Of a stretch of 64,000 bases of DNA, positions 1 through 10,629 are shown piece after piece. Source of the stretch: Fulvia fulva. Its lineage: Eukaryota > Ascomycota > Dothideomycetes > Mycosphaerellales > Mycosphaerellaceae. The stretch's first letter is position 1. Each line of letters begins with the position of its first letter. Location of the stretch: NCBI RefSeq assembly GCF_020509005.1, contig NC_063022.1, positions 2,542,001-2,606,000 on the forward strand, written 5' to 3'. Below the pieces are notes generated by a model. It ran no database searches and had not been told where the DNA came from. It saw nothing but the letters and a program-made list of their open reading frames with translations. The position numbers were made by a program, and so were the translations under genes.

Positions 1-2126
1 TCCTTGGAAGCCTGCTTCGAGGACTGCTGTTGGAGGGTAATAGTATCGGCATCGTGGGCGAATGGGTCTCGAGACTGTGTCTCTTCCGAGGCGACAGTAG
101 TATCAATGGCACGGGAGAAGCGCATGGCGTAATCAATGCCAGTGGGAAGAGTGGCTGGAATCGACTCTGTTTCTGACACAGAGCCATGCTGGTCCGCAAA
201 GTCGACAGCATCAACATCTTCTGACACATCAACTTTGGGTTCCTCTACAGCCTCTCGCTCCGCTTGCTGCTCTGCGTCGTATTGCTTCTGAAGCTGAGCC
301 ATCAGATGAGTCGTGGTATCATCGACAGGCATCTGCGTGTTGTCGACGCTCGAAGGACCCAACTCGGCTTTGACCATTGCCCTCGTGATGGGCCGGGACT
401 GGCGCTGTGGTGCTTCGATAGCCTCAAGCTCAGGTAGCTTGACAGGTGAGGCTGGCAGTTCGACAGGTGCATCAAATTCTTCAATGAGCGTGAAGCGTGG
501 TGGCTCGTTGGCAGCGAGCTCATGGTACTCGACCAGTTCAGAAACATCTTCTTGATCGTGATCGACGTCAAGCTCGCCGGCATATTGGCGATTTGCGTTT
601 TCGTGCTCTTGTCGAGCTGCTGCTGCAGCCTCTGCCGCTGCCTTCGACTCCAGCATGGCTCTGACCCGCTGCACAAACCCTGTCTGCGGCGGGACGGAAG
701 GATGCGGAACTTCCATATCCGGCTCATGGATGGGTCTTTCGAGGCCATCGGCATAGTCGAAGTACTTGGCAGGCAGTACGGGCTCACTTGAAGAATCTGG
801 CAAGTCAACGAGATCAGGGTTGATGAAGGCCGGATCGACCATGACTTGGATCGTGGTCTGGTCCTTTGGTGTCGGCGGGTTGGATGACGTTGGCGCCGAT
901 GAAGATGATGCTGGATCCGAACCAGAAGGTCCGCCGTCTGTCATTGGCGTGTCTGTACGGCGAGGCAGCATACGAGCCATGCGGGCAGCATTGTGAAACT
1001 TGTGATGAGCCACTGGGTTGGCACTCGGCGGTGGGCCATGATATCCCGGGTGCTGAGGAGGTCCGTACGGATTGTAGCCAGGTCTTGGTGGACCATAGTA
1101 GGCTGGCTGCGGAGGATACTGTCCAGGAGGCGGCTGCATAGCGTGCTGAGACGGAGGCATAATGGGATGCCCCATCTGGTGATGCATACCAGGAGTAGGT
1201 GCTGGACGCGTCGGGCCAGAACGGTAGCTGTATGGGTTCGGAACGTATCCAGGTCCTGGTCCCGGGCTGCTGTCGGCAGCTCGCGGAGGTGGTCGAACGT
1301 GGAGATGGACAGGCTCCGGCCCATAAGAATTGTGGTCACCTCCATATGCATGATATGGTTGGACAGGTGGAGGATGAGGTCCCGCGATGGGCACTCTTCG
1401 TGGCATCGACTGCCCACCTGCCATCGGTGCGTAGCCATCACTCAAGGCTGGAGATGGCGATCGGAAGCCAGGACGCTTGAGCCTTGTAGGGTACACGAAC
1501 TGGCGATTGTCAGGCATCGGAGGTACCGGCCCTGGTGGCATACGACCAGAGTGGCGTGGTTCATGGCCTTGGCTCCGCAAGCTTGTCGCAGATCGATGCC
1601 TGGGCAGTGGATGAGCTGGTGGCGCTGAAGTCATCGAGTAAGACCGAGGATCTCTGGTATCTGGGGTCGGTGGCATTGGCTCAAGTGGTGGCTTGCCGAG
1701 ATGGCCGTTAGGTGGTAGGGAAGGCGGCATGCTCTGCATGCTGGTGAAGGAGCCACGGCGCTGAGTGGTGGAGGTGTTATCCCATTGAGAACTAACGCGT
1801 GATGTCTGAGATGGTGCATAGCTGTGGTTGGAAAACCCGCCTGAAGTGTGGTGCTGTGATGGTCTAGACCCATGACCTCGTCTCTGGTGAGTTGCTCGAG
1901 GCATAGAAGGCAGTCGGGACGTGTTGAATGAAAGTGCGCCAATATCGCCAGTATCGGTTGATGTCTTAAGCATACTGAGGACGCCCGCGTTGGACAGCGT
2001 ATCGTTCGGAGGCATGCTGGGTGGAGGTGATCTGACCGCTGTGCGTGATGCTCCGGTCGTGCCCGAGACGTTGCTGGCTCGGCTGTTGCGGCCGCTGACG
2101 CTGGAGACGTTGTCAGTGGAAGGCAT
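1..2126 (-). CDS. Large disordered Pro/Ser-rich protein, 3' end cut by window edge
   Basis: An uninterrupted minus-strand frame runs from an ATG at 2126 to the left edge, about 708 codons without a stop. The N-terminal half is low-complexity, rich in Ser, Thr, Pro, Gly, His and Tyr, with many PPP and PYGPP-like runs. The second half becomes acidic and mixed, with an Ala/Glu-rich stretch around residues 480-500 that could form a coiled coil. I recognise no catalytic domain and the C-terminus is outside the window. Codon use is even and the frame is long, which makes it a real gene despite its low complexity. The start is the first ATG of the frame; an upstream exon cannot be excluded. Function unknown; a scaffold or adaptor role is only a guess from the disorder. 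Confidence 0.75.
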   Translation of the reverse strand, partial: MPSTDNVSSVSGRNSRASNVSGTTGASRTAVRSPPPSMPPNDTLSNAGVLSMLKTSTDTGDIGALSFNTSRLPSMPRATHQRRGHGSRPSQHHTSGGFSNHSYAPSQTSRVSSQWDNTSTTQRRGSFTSMQSMPPSLPPNGHLGKPPLEPMPPTPDTRDPRSYSMTSAPPAHPLPRHRSATSLRSQGHEPRHSGRMPPGPVPPMPDNRQFVYPTRLKRPGFRSPSPALSDGYAPMAGGQSMPRRVPIAGPHPPPVQPYHAYGGDHNSYGPEPVHLHVRPPPRAADSSPGPGPGYVPNPYSYRSGPTRPAPTPGMHHQMGHPIMPPSQHAMQPPPGQYPPQPAYYGPPRPGYNPYGPPQHPGYHGPPPSANPVAHHKFHNAARMARMLPRRTDTPMTDGGPSGSDPASSSSAPTSSNPPTPKDQTTIQVMVDPAFINPDLVDLPDSSSEPVLPAKYFDYADGLERPIHEPDMEVPHPSVPPQTGFVQRVRAMLESKAAAEAAAAARQEHENANRQYAGELDVDHDQEDVSELVEYHELAANEPPRFTLIEEFDAPVELPASPVKLPELEAIEAPQRQSRPITRAMVKAELGPSSVDNTQMPVDDTTTHLMAQLQKQYDAEQQAEREAVEEPKVDVSEDVDAVDFADQHGSVSETESIPATLPTGIDYAMRFSRAIDTTVASEETQSRDPFAHDADTITLQQQSSKQASK

Positions 2127-3019
2127 TGTGCCGCCTTTCCAAGCGTGTAGTGAACGAGAGACCAAGACCAAGACGTGCTATCCAAATGAGCAAGAAGACC
2201 AGAAGACTGGTGAGAAATGCGATGTTGTATGGTGGGTGGTGGGAAGAGAAACAAGACGGCGAGGAATGGAGAGGAAGTCTCTGTTGATGGAGGGCAGAGG
2301 CAAGTACGGACCTGCCATGAAGTCCTGCCACAGCCCTGGAGCGCACTTGCGAGCTATATGGTCATCAGCAGTCGCGATGTCATTTACATGTACTGATGAA
2401 CCAGACTTGCCTTGTCATAGCATCGACCAGAGCCACTGCGCAAGATCATAGGCGATGAAGACCACCGCGACTGTATCGCAGACAACGACGGGCACGACTG
2501 CGAGGTACTGGACGATGGGCGATGGCGCGACTGCGGCGCGGTGGTGTGCTTGTTCAGCGTTGCGTCGTTGCATTACGGTTGTATCTGGATGTATCGTCTT
2601 GTCGCTTGCGACTATTCTGGAGCGTCCTGTCGTTCCGATCGGTCGTCTTGTAACAGTGAAGGTAAGCTCGATGTAAGTGTCCAAATATCGCAGCAAGAAC
2701 GTTAGCAGTCGCGTGGCAGCCACGTTTGGCCTCGTGTCGGAAGGTGCAAGCATGTCCACAGGCGTGCCTGCCATGAATTGAGTAACACCCGATCACCATA
2801 TTGATGACCGTGAATGAGCACAACACGATAGCAAGAAGCGCACGAAGAAATGACAATGCTCACTGATCAAGTGAAGTCAACCCAATCTAAGCCTGATACT
2901 TGTGCTCATGCAGGTATCTCATGCTACCCATGCGCCACCACGCGTCTGCCATGCTTGTTGAACTGTTCTTGGTATCTTTTCGCAGGCGACCTCTCACAAC
3001 ACTCCCTCCTTATGCTCTT
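2127..3019. other. Intergenic region between the disordered-protein gene and SEC14
   Basis: No convincing coding frame is visible. It should hold the promoter and 5' UTR of the leftmost gene and the 3' UTR of SEC14. Short open frames overlap one another on both strands and lack conserved motifs. Confidence 0.5.
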
Positions 3020-4157
3020 CTACTGTGACGCTGGCACTGCCTCTCCGACTGGCTGTTGCTGGCCGTCTGGTGCAGTCGCCACGCCGTTCGCTGGCTGGCC
3101 TTCTCCGACGTGGCTCTCGGTCGCTGGGATGGTGTTGTCCTTGCGTGGCTTGGCCCACTGTGGATCTTGCCCTGTAGAACAAAGGTAGTCAGTATGCTGA
3201 TGGCGACTTGTCCACACCACGGGAAGCGCACTTACATGGACCCTCATCGCTCAAAGCGCATCCACCTGGGCATGAGCACTTTCCGCCGAACTCCGTAGGC
3301 AAGTTCTCCACCGGCACCTGTCCCAACACCTCCTTCTGGTAGCTGCTGCCCAAGACGTGAATCTTTGCAACCGTGACTGGGTCCAAGAACCTCTTGACGA
3401 TCGCGAATATGCTGCTGAAGCCCCATGGCGTGTTGATCAGGTACATCTTGCCGAGTCGCTCCGGGTAGTAGTTCTGGCTGATTGCCGAGGCCTTCTGGAT
3501 GTACCCATACACTTGTCCTGCCTTGCCCAAGCCAACGCCCTTGAAGTCCATGATTGTGCAGCAAGTCTCGAGGAGGTGGCCAGCCTTGCGTGAGCATGCG
3601 GGTAGGCGCGGGTCGGCCATCTTCTCGTACTCAACGACCAAGTTCTCCAGCATGCGCTCGTCCGTGGTGATGGCTCGCATCTTCTCCAGGTCGATCTTAC
3701 CGAATTGCTCGATGTACACGGGTCGGCCATCCTTGTCGGTCTTGTGGTAGTATTGAGGGTAGTATGCCATGATCTGTGCCTTCTCCTTGTAGTCGAAGTT
3801 CTTTACGAGCTCGTCCACACCGCCTCCAAACTCATTCCGCCATTTTTCACAGTCGACAAACCTGTGCGGTCTTTATCAGAACGACTCAGTTGTACATCAT
3901 CTTGATAACACTCACATGCTCTTTGCAAGCTCTACGTTGAACTTGCGAGCTCTCAGGAATCGCAGCAGCGTCAGGGTATCCAAGTTCTTCGTGTAGCCGC
4001 CCTGCTCAAGGATGGTCCGCAACTGAAATACAGCAGCATCTTGCTCCTTGGTGGTGTGCCCTGGGTGGCCTGGCTGCGCTGTGGGTGCGGTGGTAGGGAA
4101 GTCGTAGTGGTCATATTTGGGGTCGAGCTCCATGTGCGGATTCTGGTGGTCTGCCAT
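3020..4157 (-). CDS. SEC14: Sec14 phosphatidylinositol/phosphatidylcholine transfer protein
   Basis: Sec14 exchanges phosphatidylinositol and phosphatidylcholine at Golgi membranes and supports secretory vesicle formation. Three exons on the minus strand: 4157-3916, 3861-3236 and 3171-3020, joined across GTGAGT...CAG and GTAAGT...CAG introns of 54 and 64 nt, giving 339 residues. The CRAL-TRIO N-terminal helices ([18 protein letters not shown]) are split by intron 1. The lipid-binding fold follows, with [19 protein letters not shown], then a [10 protein letters not shown] segment typical of fungal Sec14. The last exon supplies the WQDPQWAKP tail. A GTG nine bases upstream is not a credible start, so I chose the ATG at 4157. 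Length and order match the family. Confidence 0.95.
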
Positions 4158-4629
4158 GTTGGGCACTGTGATCGATTTCTTCCGTCCTATAGCTGTCGTC
4201 GATCGAGGCGTTTAGTCGGGAGTGAGGGTTGCGTGTTGTCGCGAAGTTTCTGGCAGAGGACAGGTGACAAAATGTCGTTGGCAGTGAATTTGTTTATCCT
4301 CCAGGAGAGAAAGATGATGCTGGAGTGCGGGCAGCGGGATGAGCTGCGCCACGTTTTCAATTGGTCCTTGCGGGGGATCCACATCGTCCACACGGTGAGA
4401 ACGTGCGGTCAAGATTGGTCATGTCGTGTTCCTCGTCGCAATGGCAGAAGATTTCACATGGAATGTTGGTGGGAGAGGCCTCATGCTTATATCATGTGTT
4501 GCTTGCATTACTTCACCAATCAGCCGGCTAGACTCGCCATGGCTGCTATATCCATCCATGTCCTGCTGTACACATCACGCTACCCTGCATGAATTCGAAT
4601 TCGCGTCACGAACGCGCCACCGCTAACTG
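4158..4629. other. Intergenic region upstream of SEC14
   Basis: Expected to contain the SEC14 promoter and 5' UTR and the 3' end of the neighbouring F-box-like gene. I see no supported coding frame or RNA gene. Confidence 0.5.
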
Positions 4630-6522
4630 CTATTTCCTCTGCCCTCCCAACACCAGCTTAGGGTCGACCTCACTGAGTGGCATCAACTTGCTCACCACCT
4701 CCCATCGGTCTGGAAAGCGATAGTCGCGCGCGTGACCAGACTTCCGACCTTGCTTGTAGACGTAGCGCGTCGCCAATTCCTGAAGAACTTCTCCTTCGAC
4801 TTCATACACGTCGTCGATCTTAACGGTCCTGCGATGATTGATCTGAGCCTCGGTCTCGTCAATGATTTCCTGCACGTACGTGACCTCGAACTCTTCTCTC
4901 GACTCGAAAGTGACCTGACATGCCGCGGGGATGCGCTCCAGGACCTCTTCAAGGATCCAAGCCTTCGAATCAGTGGTGTTGCTGTCGGTCTCTCTCTCGA
5001 TCATAGAAATTCGAAGGCTCTTCAGGCTGGTAAGATCTTGCAGCTGTTTCCATGGCAGCTGTGAGAACCATCCTCGCTCTATCCCTGACCTGTCCGCGGC
5101 ATCACAGACCAGCATTAATGAGGTGAGCCTGGGCAGCGTGCGGTCGGGCAGGAGGCGCTGATTGAGCACCAAAACGCCATCATAGGTGGAAGCGGTGACA
5201 CAGACGGTGTTCTCTTCATACATGATTTGCTTCGCCTCGTCGTAGATCTGCTGGCATACTGCGAGAATTTGCGGACTGCAGCCACTGAGTTTGTAGTAGT
5301 TGGCGCCACAGGAGTTCCTGCAGTTTCTGTCTGGGAAGAGCACGTCTTTGAGATATCGGCCGTTAGCGGTGTGCACTAACTTCGTCAGTCCGATGTGGCC
5401 GTCCGGAGCGAGAAGTAGACGATAGACCAAGTTTCTCATCTCAGCTGGGAGCTCGAGGAAGCAAAATGGTCTTGCAGGTAGCGAAGCCTTGGTAGCACCG
5501 TTGTCTGTCGAGCTTTTGTTCTCGTCCAACACCTCGTCCGCGTCGCCAGCGTTGGCCTCTTCCTCTGCGTCTGATATTTCCTCATCAGCGTTCAGCTCCG
5601 AGGAAGCCTCACGGAAGGATTCAGGATCATCTGCATAAGCAGTTTCGAGAGCAACCAACCCATCATCAGCCCAGCTGGCCACATCAGCGATTTCGCTGAT
5701 ATTGTCAGGTCTCCCAAGCAGTGACCTGAGAGCTGCGACCACATCACCTTGTGTGGAACCAGAGTAAAAAAGGTTGACGATGTGACTTGCTAAGACTTTG
5801 GCTCCTTCTGGGTATGTGACGACGGCCCCTCGAAGGACCCTAGCCGCAAGTGCATCCACGAAGCTCGCTATGCGCGGGTGTTGTCTTGGGACCTTCACGG
5901 GAGGTTCTGGGTTGCTTGCTTCAGTGGGTGATGTCGGAGAAGCGGTGCTGTCCGCGGGAGCTCGCGTTGCCGATGCATCAGTGTCGGGGGCCTGATCGTT
6001 GGAAGCAGCTTCGTTTGCATTCGCGGTTGAGATGATCGCCGGTGGTATCTGAGGCTGTTTTGGAGGCAGTCTCGATAGTACAGACGTATCGAACAGTGAC
6101 CGAGTAAAGCGCGCCACCTCCGGATGTGTCTTTTCGAGTTCTCGCAGACCAGAAATGATGGCGGGAATATCAAAAGTCTCGTCTTGTTTCAGCGTATCTT
6201 TCACGACCTGATCTCCAGCTATATCCGAGCGTCCCAAGATTGCTGGCCTATTCCTCAGTGCGCGTACCAGTGCTCTCGAAAGTGGATCAGTCGCGACTGG
6301 AGCAGACACCCTACTGAAGTCATCTCTGTTCAACAACGGCTGTGGCCCGCCGAGTTGTGGTCGAATCGAGCCGAAGCTGGAAGAAATCGGAGAGGCGCCG
6401 AAGGGAGATGCTGGCGGGTGCGCGTTTGTGGTGAAGCTTGTTGTCGAGCTGGACGCGAAAGATGAGAAGGATAACGGAGTGTCCAGTTGGAGCGGCGGCG
6501 CGCCTGTGAACTCGAACGGCAT
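4630..6522 (-). CDS. F-box/2EXR-like protein with long disordered N-terminus
   Basis: A single exon of 630 codons from the ATG at 6522; the open frame extends upstream only through a TTG. Residues 1-60 are Ser/Pro/Phe-rich, and residues 140-200 Ala/Thr/Pro-rich. An acidic run (DEEISDAEEEANAGDADE) precedes PFCFLELPAEMRNLVYRLLL at about residue 350, the motif that opens the F-box-like / 2EXR-type domain common in Dothideomycete proteins. The part after the motif, with cysteines around CRNSC and regular hydrophobic spacing, resembles the C-terminal body of those proteins. F-box proteins usually deliver substrates to SCF ubiquitin ligases, but for this fungal group the function is unproven. The role here is inference. 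Confidence 0.8.
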   Translation of the reverse strand: MPFEFTGAPPLQLDTPLSFSSFASSSTTSFTTNAHPPASPFGASPISSSFGSIRPQLGGPQPLLNRDDFSRVSAPVATDPLSRALVRALRNRPAILGRSDIAGDQVVKDTLKQDETFDIPAIISGLRELEKTHPEVARFTRSLFDTSVLSRLPPKQPQIPPAIISTANANEAASNDQAPDTDASATRAPADSTASPTSPTEASNPEPPVKVPRQHPRIASFVDALAARVLRGAVVTYPEGAKVLASHIVNLFYSGSTQGDVVAALRSLLGRPDNISEIADVASWADDGLVALETAYADDPESFREASSELNADEEISDAEEEANAGDADEVLDENKSSTDNGATKASLPARPFCFLELPAEMRNLVYRLLLAPDGHIGLTKLVHTANGRYLKDVLFPDRNCRNSCGANYYKLSGCSPQILAVCQQIYDEAKQIMYEENTVCVTASTYDGVLVLNQRLLPDRTLPRLTSLMLVCDAADRSGIERGWFSQLPWKQLQDLTSLKSLRISMIERETDSNTTDSKAWILEEVLERIPAACQVTFESREEFEVTYVQEIIDETEAQINHRRTVKIDDVYEVEGEVLQELATRYVYKQGRKSGHARDYRFPDRWEVVSKLMPLSEVDPKLVLGGQRK

Positions 6523-6733
6523 TTTGAGTTGAGTGCGGCGTGTCTCGTTGTAGGTGCGAATGCGGGAGTGTGCGCAGCGGTACTCGGGTGGTGGACAAGA
6601 GAAGTCGTTGTTGAAGTTTGGGACGATCGCGGGAAGCGGCGTGAGATTATAAAGCTTTTCCAACGCGCATTCCTACACGCTAGTGACTGTTCATGCAAGG
6701 GTAGAAGTGAATGCCCGTTTGCAACGGCTCTGT

Positions 6734-7684
6734 TCACGTGCCCGCCGCCTCCCCATTGCCCGGCTTCCCATTCGTCTCCTTCGGGATCACCTTCAACGAG
6801 AAATCTACATGCTTCACTCCCTGATGAATGCTTGACGAGCTGATGATATCAATATCATCGCAAACGTAGTCCGCAACATTCTCCTCCGTCAAGCCACCTG
6901 AAACCTCAATCAGGGCCCTTGCATTTGTGCCTCTTCCCCACCTATCTTTGAGGTTCTTTGAAGCCACCCTAACCCCATCAGCCGTGAAGTTGTCCAACAT
7001 CACCACGTCCGCACCTGCCTTGATGGCTGTCTCTGCCTCTTCCTCTGTCTGACACTCCACCTCAACTTTCACCGCGAAGCCTCCTGATGCCTTCGCAGCC
7101 GCTACAGCAGTATGTATCGATCCTCCACACGCCCAGACGTGGTTATCCTTCAGCATTGTCATTGCACTCAGATCTTGCCTGTGCGGATCACAGCCTCCAA
7201 CCAGCATACCGTACTTCTCCACCAACCTGAAACCCGGCGTTGTCTTTCTCGTGCCAGCCAGTGTGTTCTTGTAACCCGCGTTCCTCAGCAACTGCAGTAG
7301 TGAATGTGCCTTGGTCGCAATGCCCGAACATCTTGCCAGAAGGTTCAAAGCCACTCTCTCACCCAACAGAACGCATCGTACAGGTCCACGCACTGTGGCG
7401 ACGTGCTGCTTCGCCTCTCTTCCGACCTCGTCTCCTTCCTTTACAAACCATTCGACAGTACAGTCCAATTGCTTGAAGACTTCATCGAAGAATGGTACGC
7501 CTGCGATGACGCCGGCGCTTTTCGCAAGCAGTCGAGCCTCGGCCGGTCCGTCGCCAACGACGAAGCCGCCGTAGTCGAAGCTTGGAGTGTCTTCCTCAAG
7601 CCAGAGGGTTATGCTCTTCTTCCATGATGGTGGCAGGAGATTGGCTGGATTGCCATGCTTTGGTGCGCCTTCGGTGATGGGCAT
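6734..7684 (-). CDS. BNA6: Nicotinate-nucleotide pyrophosphorylase (carboxylating), quinolinate phosphoribosyltransferase
   Basis: Converts quinolinate and PRPP to nicotinate mononucleotide, pyrophosphate and CO2, the entry point of de novo NAD synthesis from tryptophan. The intronless 316-residue frame shows the N-terminal open-faced domain (LEEDTPSFDYGGFVVGDGPA) followed by the barrel. Diagnostic motifs are LLARCSGIAT, the substrate-binding AGTRKTTPGFRLVEKYGMLVGG, HRQDLSAMTMLKDNH, KVEVECQTEEEA, VMLDNF and IEVSGGL. All Arg/Lys/His residues I associate with quinolinate and PRPP binding in this family appear present. Length fits fungal Bna6 (about 300 aa). The ATG at 7684 is the first in frame. 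Confidence 0.96.
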   Translation of the reverse strand: MPITEGAPKHGNPANLLPPSWKKSITLWLEEDTPSFDYGGFVVGDGPAEARLLAKSAGVIAGVPFFDEVFKQLDCTVEWFVKEGDEVGREAKQHVATVRGPVRCVLLGERVALNLLARCSGIATKAHSLLQLLRNAGYKNTLAGTRKTTPGFRLVEKYGMLVGGCDPHRQDLSAMTMLKDNHVWACGGSIHTAVAAAKASGGFAVKVEVECQTEEEAETAIKAGADVVMLDNFTADGVRVASKNLKDRWGRGTNARALIEVSGGLTEENVADYVCDDIDIISSSSIHQGVKHVDFSLKVIPKETNGKPGNGEAAGT

Positions 7685-9795
7685 TGTGGTGGTCGTGAAG
7701 ACGGAGCTCGGTTGACAGTAGGAGAAGAGGTGATGAATGCTGTGGATTGTGAGAGTGCCGTTTCACTTACTGTTCTTCGTGATGGACCTGTTGCTACCGG
7801 CCAGAACCGTGTCGATGACTATTGCAGTCGCCGATGTCATCCGAAGTCAACAGAGCGCTGGAATCGCGGGCCGAAACCCCTGCCCCTCCGCCTTCCAGCT
7901 TCACTTCACTAGTCACAACCATCACATGCGACGGTGACCTGAAAGCATGTGTACTGCAATGGGACACGACATATTGCCTCGAGAGGCGAGGCTTGACTAA
8001 CAGAAAGAGAGGCGCTCTACATTGCTGACGCGCACGACAGCACCTCCTTCCTGACTGTCACAACGCAGCCACTCAAGCTGATATGTAGTATGTTGTTAGC
8101 TGATAGCGACGAGGTACTGTATGAAAATTTGAAGTACAGCGCAAAGATCGTAATGAGATGGACAGCCTTTGGACACAGACATATCGTCCCGCTTGCTACA
8201 CGAAATCTTTTGGTATCAGTCAGAAAAGCTGCCGATGCAGGGAAATTCTGCCCACTGTGTGTACGGTCCACTCCCCTATGGTCTAGTCACCCCGACTGCG
8301 AAGGTCGGTCGTTGCAAAGGTCCGACCGGCAATGAACTTTGTCGAGAGCCCTTGGGGCAATCTTGTGTTCCAGCCTTCAACACATGCAAGAATTGCTGTG
8401 TCACTCAACGGTGGTGTGCCAACAAGCATGCATCATTCTCCGCTCAGGACAGACACAAGCCTCATGTAATTCATCTTCACCAAGTGGTGTGGACGAGGGG
8501 CGCGAGCCTAGTCGAGGCTGCGAACGTCGCCTGTGAGCTACGCTCGACGGTATGTCGTAGCAGCTCAAAAGCAGGGCGCCTTCCGGGTGTGACGCATAAT
8601 GATGCCTGAAGTGACTGCTGTGAAGAATTTCCAGTCGAGCGCCAGTCCCCGTGTGACGTATCCCTGCTGCTCACCAATACATACCACCAAACTTCTGCAT
8701 CCTCTATCGACACCCGAGCAAATCAACCAGAGTAGTGGGGTGGAAAACGTCCGATTGTCGCGAGACAGTTTCGGCTCACACGTCCGCAAATCCAACGAGC
8801 ATTGATCAGAATTCGTTGATCAAACCGTTCACTCCGGTGAATATGAGCTTATACGAACTTCGCCTCATCAATGTCTCCATCAATTGCCTTGCCATCACTC
8901 TGTGTGAGATTTGACTCGGGTGTCTGCGAACAGGTCTTCCTTCGGGTTGTTCCTTAAGTGAAAGCCTCTTCGGAGGCTTTCCTTTTGCTGGTGTGGTGTG
9001 CTGGGGATGGGAAGGTTTGTGGTTCGAGTCCTGGGTAGAGGGTATTTTGATTCGGTGATGGTCTTTTTGTGCGGTGATCCATCTGCTTATAGTAAGCGCT
9101 CCATCCACCTGTCAGCAACGGCTGTCCGGGTGCAGATAGCATGTCCTTCTATTCACAGGCTGGATCACCAACTGACGTGAAAAGTCACAACTGTATGATA
9201 TGGGAACATTCGATGAATCATTCCCTTCCTATGTTCCGCTCATGCTATAGCTGACGGACCGACCGCGCGAGCACAATGGATGTTGTTTACTTTTGACCAT
9301 CTCTGTTCAATGTTCACCTCTTCATTCCACCACCGATATGCTATACGATATGATCGCTCTTTTGCAACAAGATGCATCGGGTACGTCGTTGACCAATGAT
9401 AGACACCTCTTGCTCCTCTTCAATGCTCGTTCGCCAGCCGTGGTCTTCCTATCGTGGTCTTCTTATCGTCCGAATCAGAGGCACACAGTGAGCTGCCCCC
9501 GAATGGCACAGGAGATGGTAGTGACACAGCATGCATCACTATTGTAATGGTCATCGATGTATGATCTGTTGTTGTGATGCTGGAGGAAAGAGTCAAGTCA
9601 AGATCGTCAAAACTGCGCCAACGTCACGAATCCCTGCACTGCCACGCGAGAAGTGGATCTCCATCTTCGACGCTTCACTGTCGATCTCATGAGCTTGTCG
9701 GAACATCAGATATCATTAAGAAACACAGCCATTACAACAAATATCCTTTGCTACTTGTATCGCACAAATATTCTAATCACGGTTCCTCGGGCTCA
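7685..9795. other. 2.1 kb gene-poor region
   Basis: No frame longer than about 150 codons and none with recognisable motifs. It contains a perfect UUCG hairpin and a pol III B-box-like string near 9 kb (listed separately). It should include the BNA6 promoter and the 5' region of the HNH-like gene. Confidence 0.45.
8960..8981 (+). other. Perfect 9-bp hairpin with TTCG tetraloop
   Basis: The arms GAAAGCCTC and GAGGCTTTC are exact reverse complements around a TTCG loop, the most stable RNA tetraloop class. Three weaker outer pairs could extend the stem. It lies in a gene-poor stretch, and a GGTTCGAGTCC string matching the pol III B-box consensus occurs about 30 bp downstream at 9011-9021. This may be part of an unannotated RNA gene or chance; no tRNA fold can be drawn. 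Confidence 0.35.
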
Positions 9796-10629
9796 ATGAT
9801 AGCTGAGAACGAAGCTCCCAACTTCACAATATTCCAAGATTGCCTTTCGACCAGCATCATACAACGTCTTGCCCCGGATAGTGGCAAAACAACGAAGAAA
9901 CGACCGGTCAAAGGTCGCAAGAATGAAATTAAGCCGGTACTGAGACCGCAAGAGGAGATTGAAAAGAACGATGCTGCTGAATTGTCTGATTTTATCGAGG
10001 TTGGTCCACGGAACTGCTGTCGTCAAATTGACCTGTTGCTGAAGACGGCATAGTATCTAGCTGAGGAGATTTTCTTGAGCCTACCTGCAGACCTCCGCAC
10101 CATCTCCTACACAGCCATCCAAGATGACATCAAGCTGGCATCGAGATACTCAGTACCTCTGAGCAGCTCAGACATGGAATCGCTGATCAAACCATTACCA
10201 CTCTCGGTCTCCGAATCATTATCAATCTATGGCCTCATCAACGACGATACAGACCTAGACCGCTTCCTAGAGCCCTGCATGAACATTTACATCACATCCA
10301 CCTCCGAGCCACCTGCAGAGTACACTCCAGCCTTGGCCGCTACACGGCCTGACGGCTGCGAGATCTGTGAACGGGAGCACATACCTCTGACCTACCACCA
10401 TCTCATACCGCGGCAGGTTCACGCGAAAGTCGTGAAGCGTGGTTGGCACAAGGAATGGGAGCTGAATAAGGTTGCATGGCTGTGTAGAGCCTGTCATTCA
10501 TACGTGCATCGAGTCGCGCCGAATGAGCAGTTGGCGCGGGAGCTGTACAGTGTTGACTTGTTGCTGGAGAGGGAGGATATCCAGAGGTTTGCCAAATGGG
10601 TTGGGACAGTCCGTTGGAAGGCACGCTGA
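9796..10629 (+). CDS. HNH-nuclease-like domain protein
   Basis: Two exons, 9796-9999 and 10054-10629, joined by a 54-nt GTTGGT...CATAG intron in phase 0, give 259 residues. The join restores the run DFIE-YLAEEIF ahead of LPADLRTISY. The second exon has no ATG of its own, so the upstream exon is needed. Around residues 165-215 two Cys-x2-Cys pairs (CEIC and CRAC) bracket TYHHLIPRQ and CHSYVH, the pattern of a zinc-supported HNH beta-beta-alpha fold. The N-terminal exon is basic (KTTKKRPVKGRKN) and could contact nucleic acid. The family is widespread in filamentous fungi with no assigned role. The start could be as early as 9574, but that extension is low in conserved character. Confidence 0.75.

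Noticed and set aside
941..2254. Alternative minus-strand frames over the disordered protein
   Set aside because: They are shorter and contained within the 708-codon frame that stays open to the window edge.
9003..9030. Possible tRNA gene suggested by GGTTCGAGTCC
   Set aside because: The bases on either side of the presumed T-loop form only two pairs, and no D-arm or acceptor stem can be drawn. Kept only as a B-box-like string.
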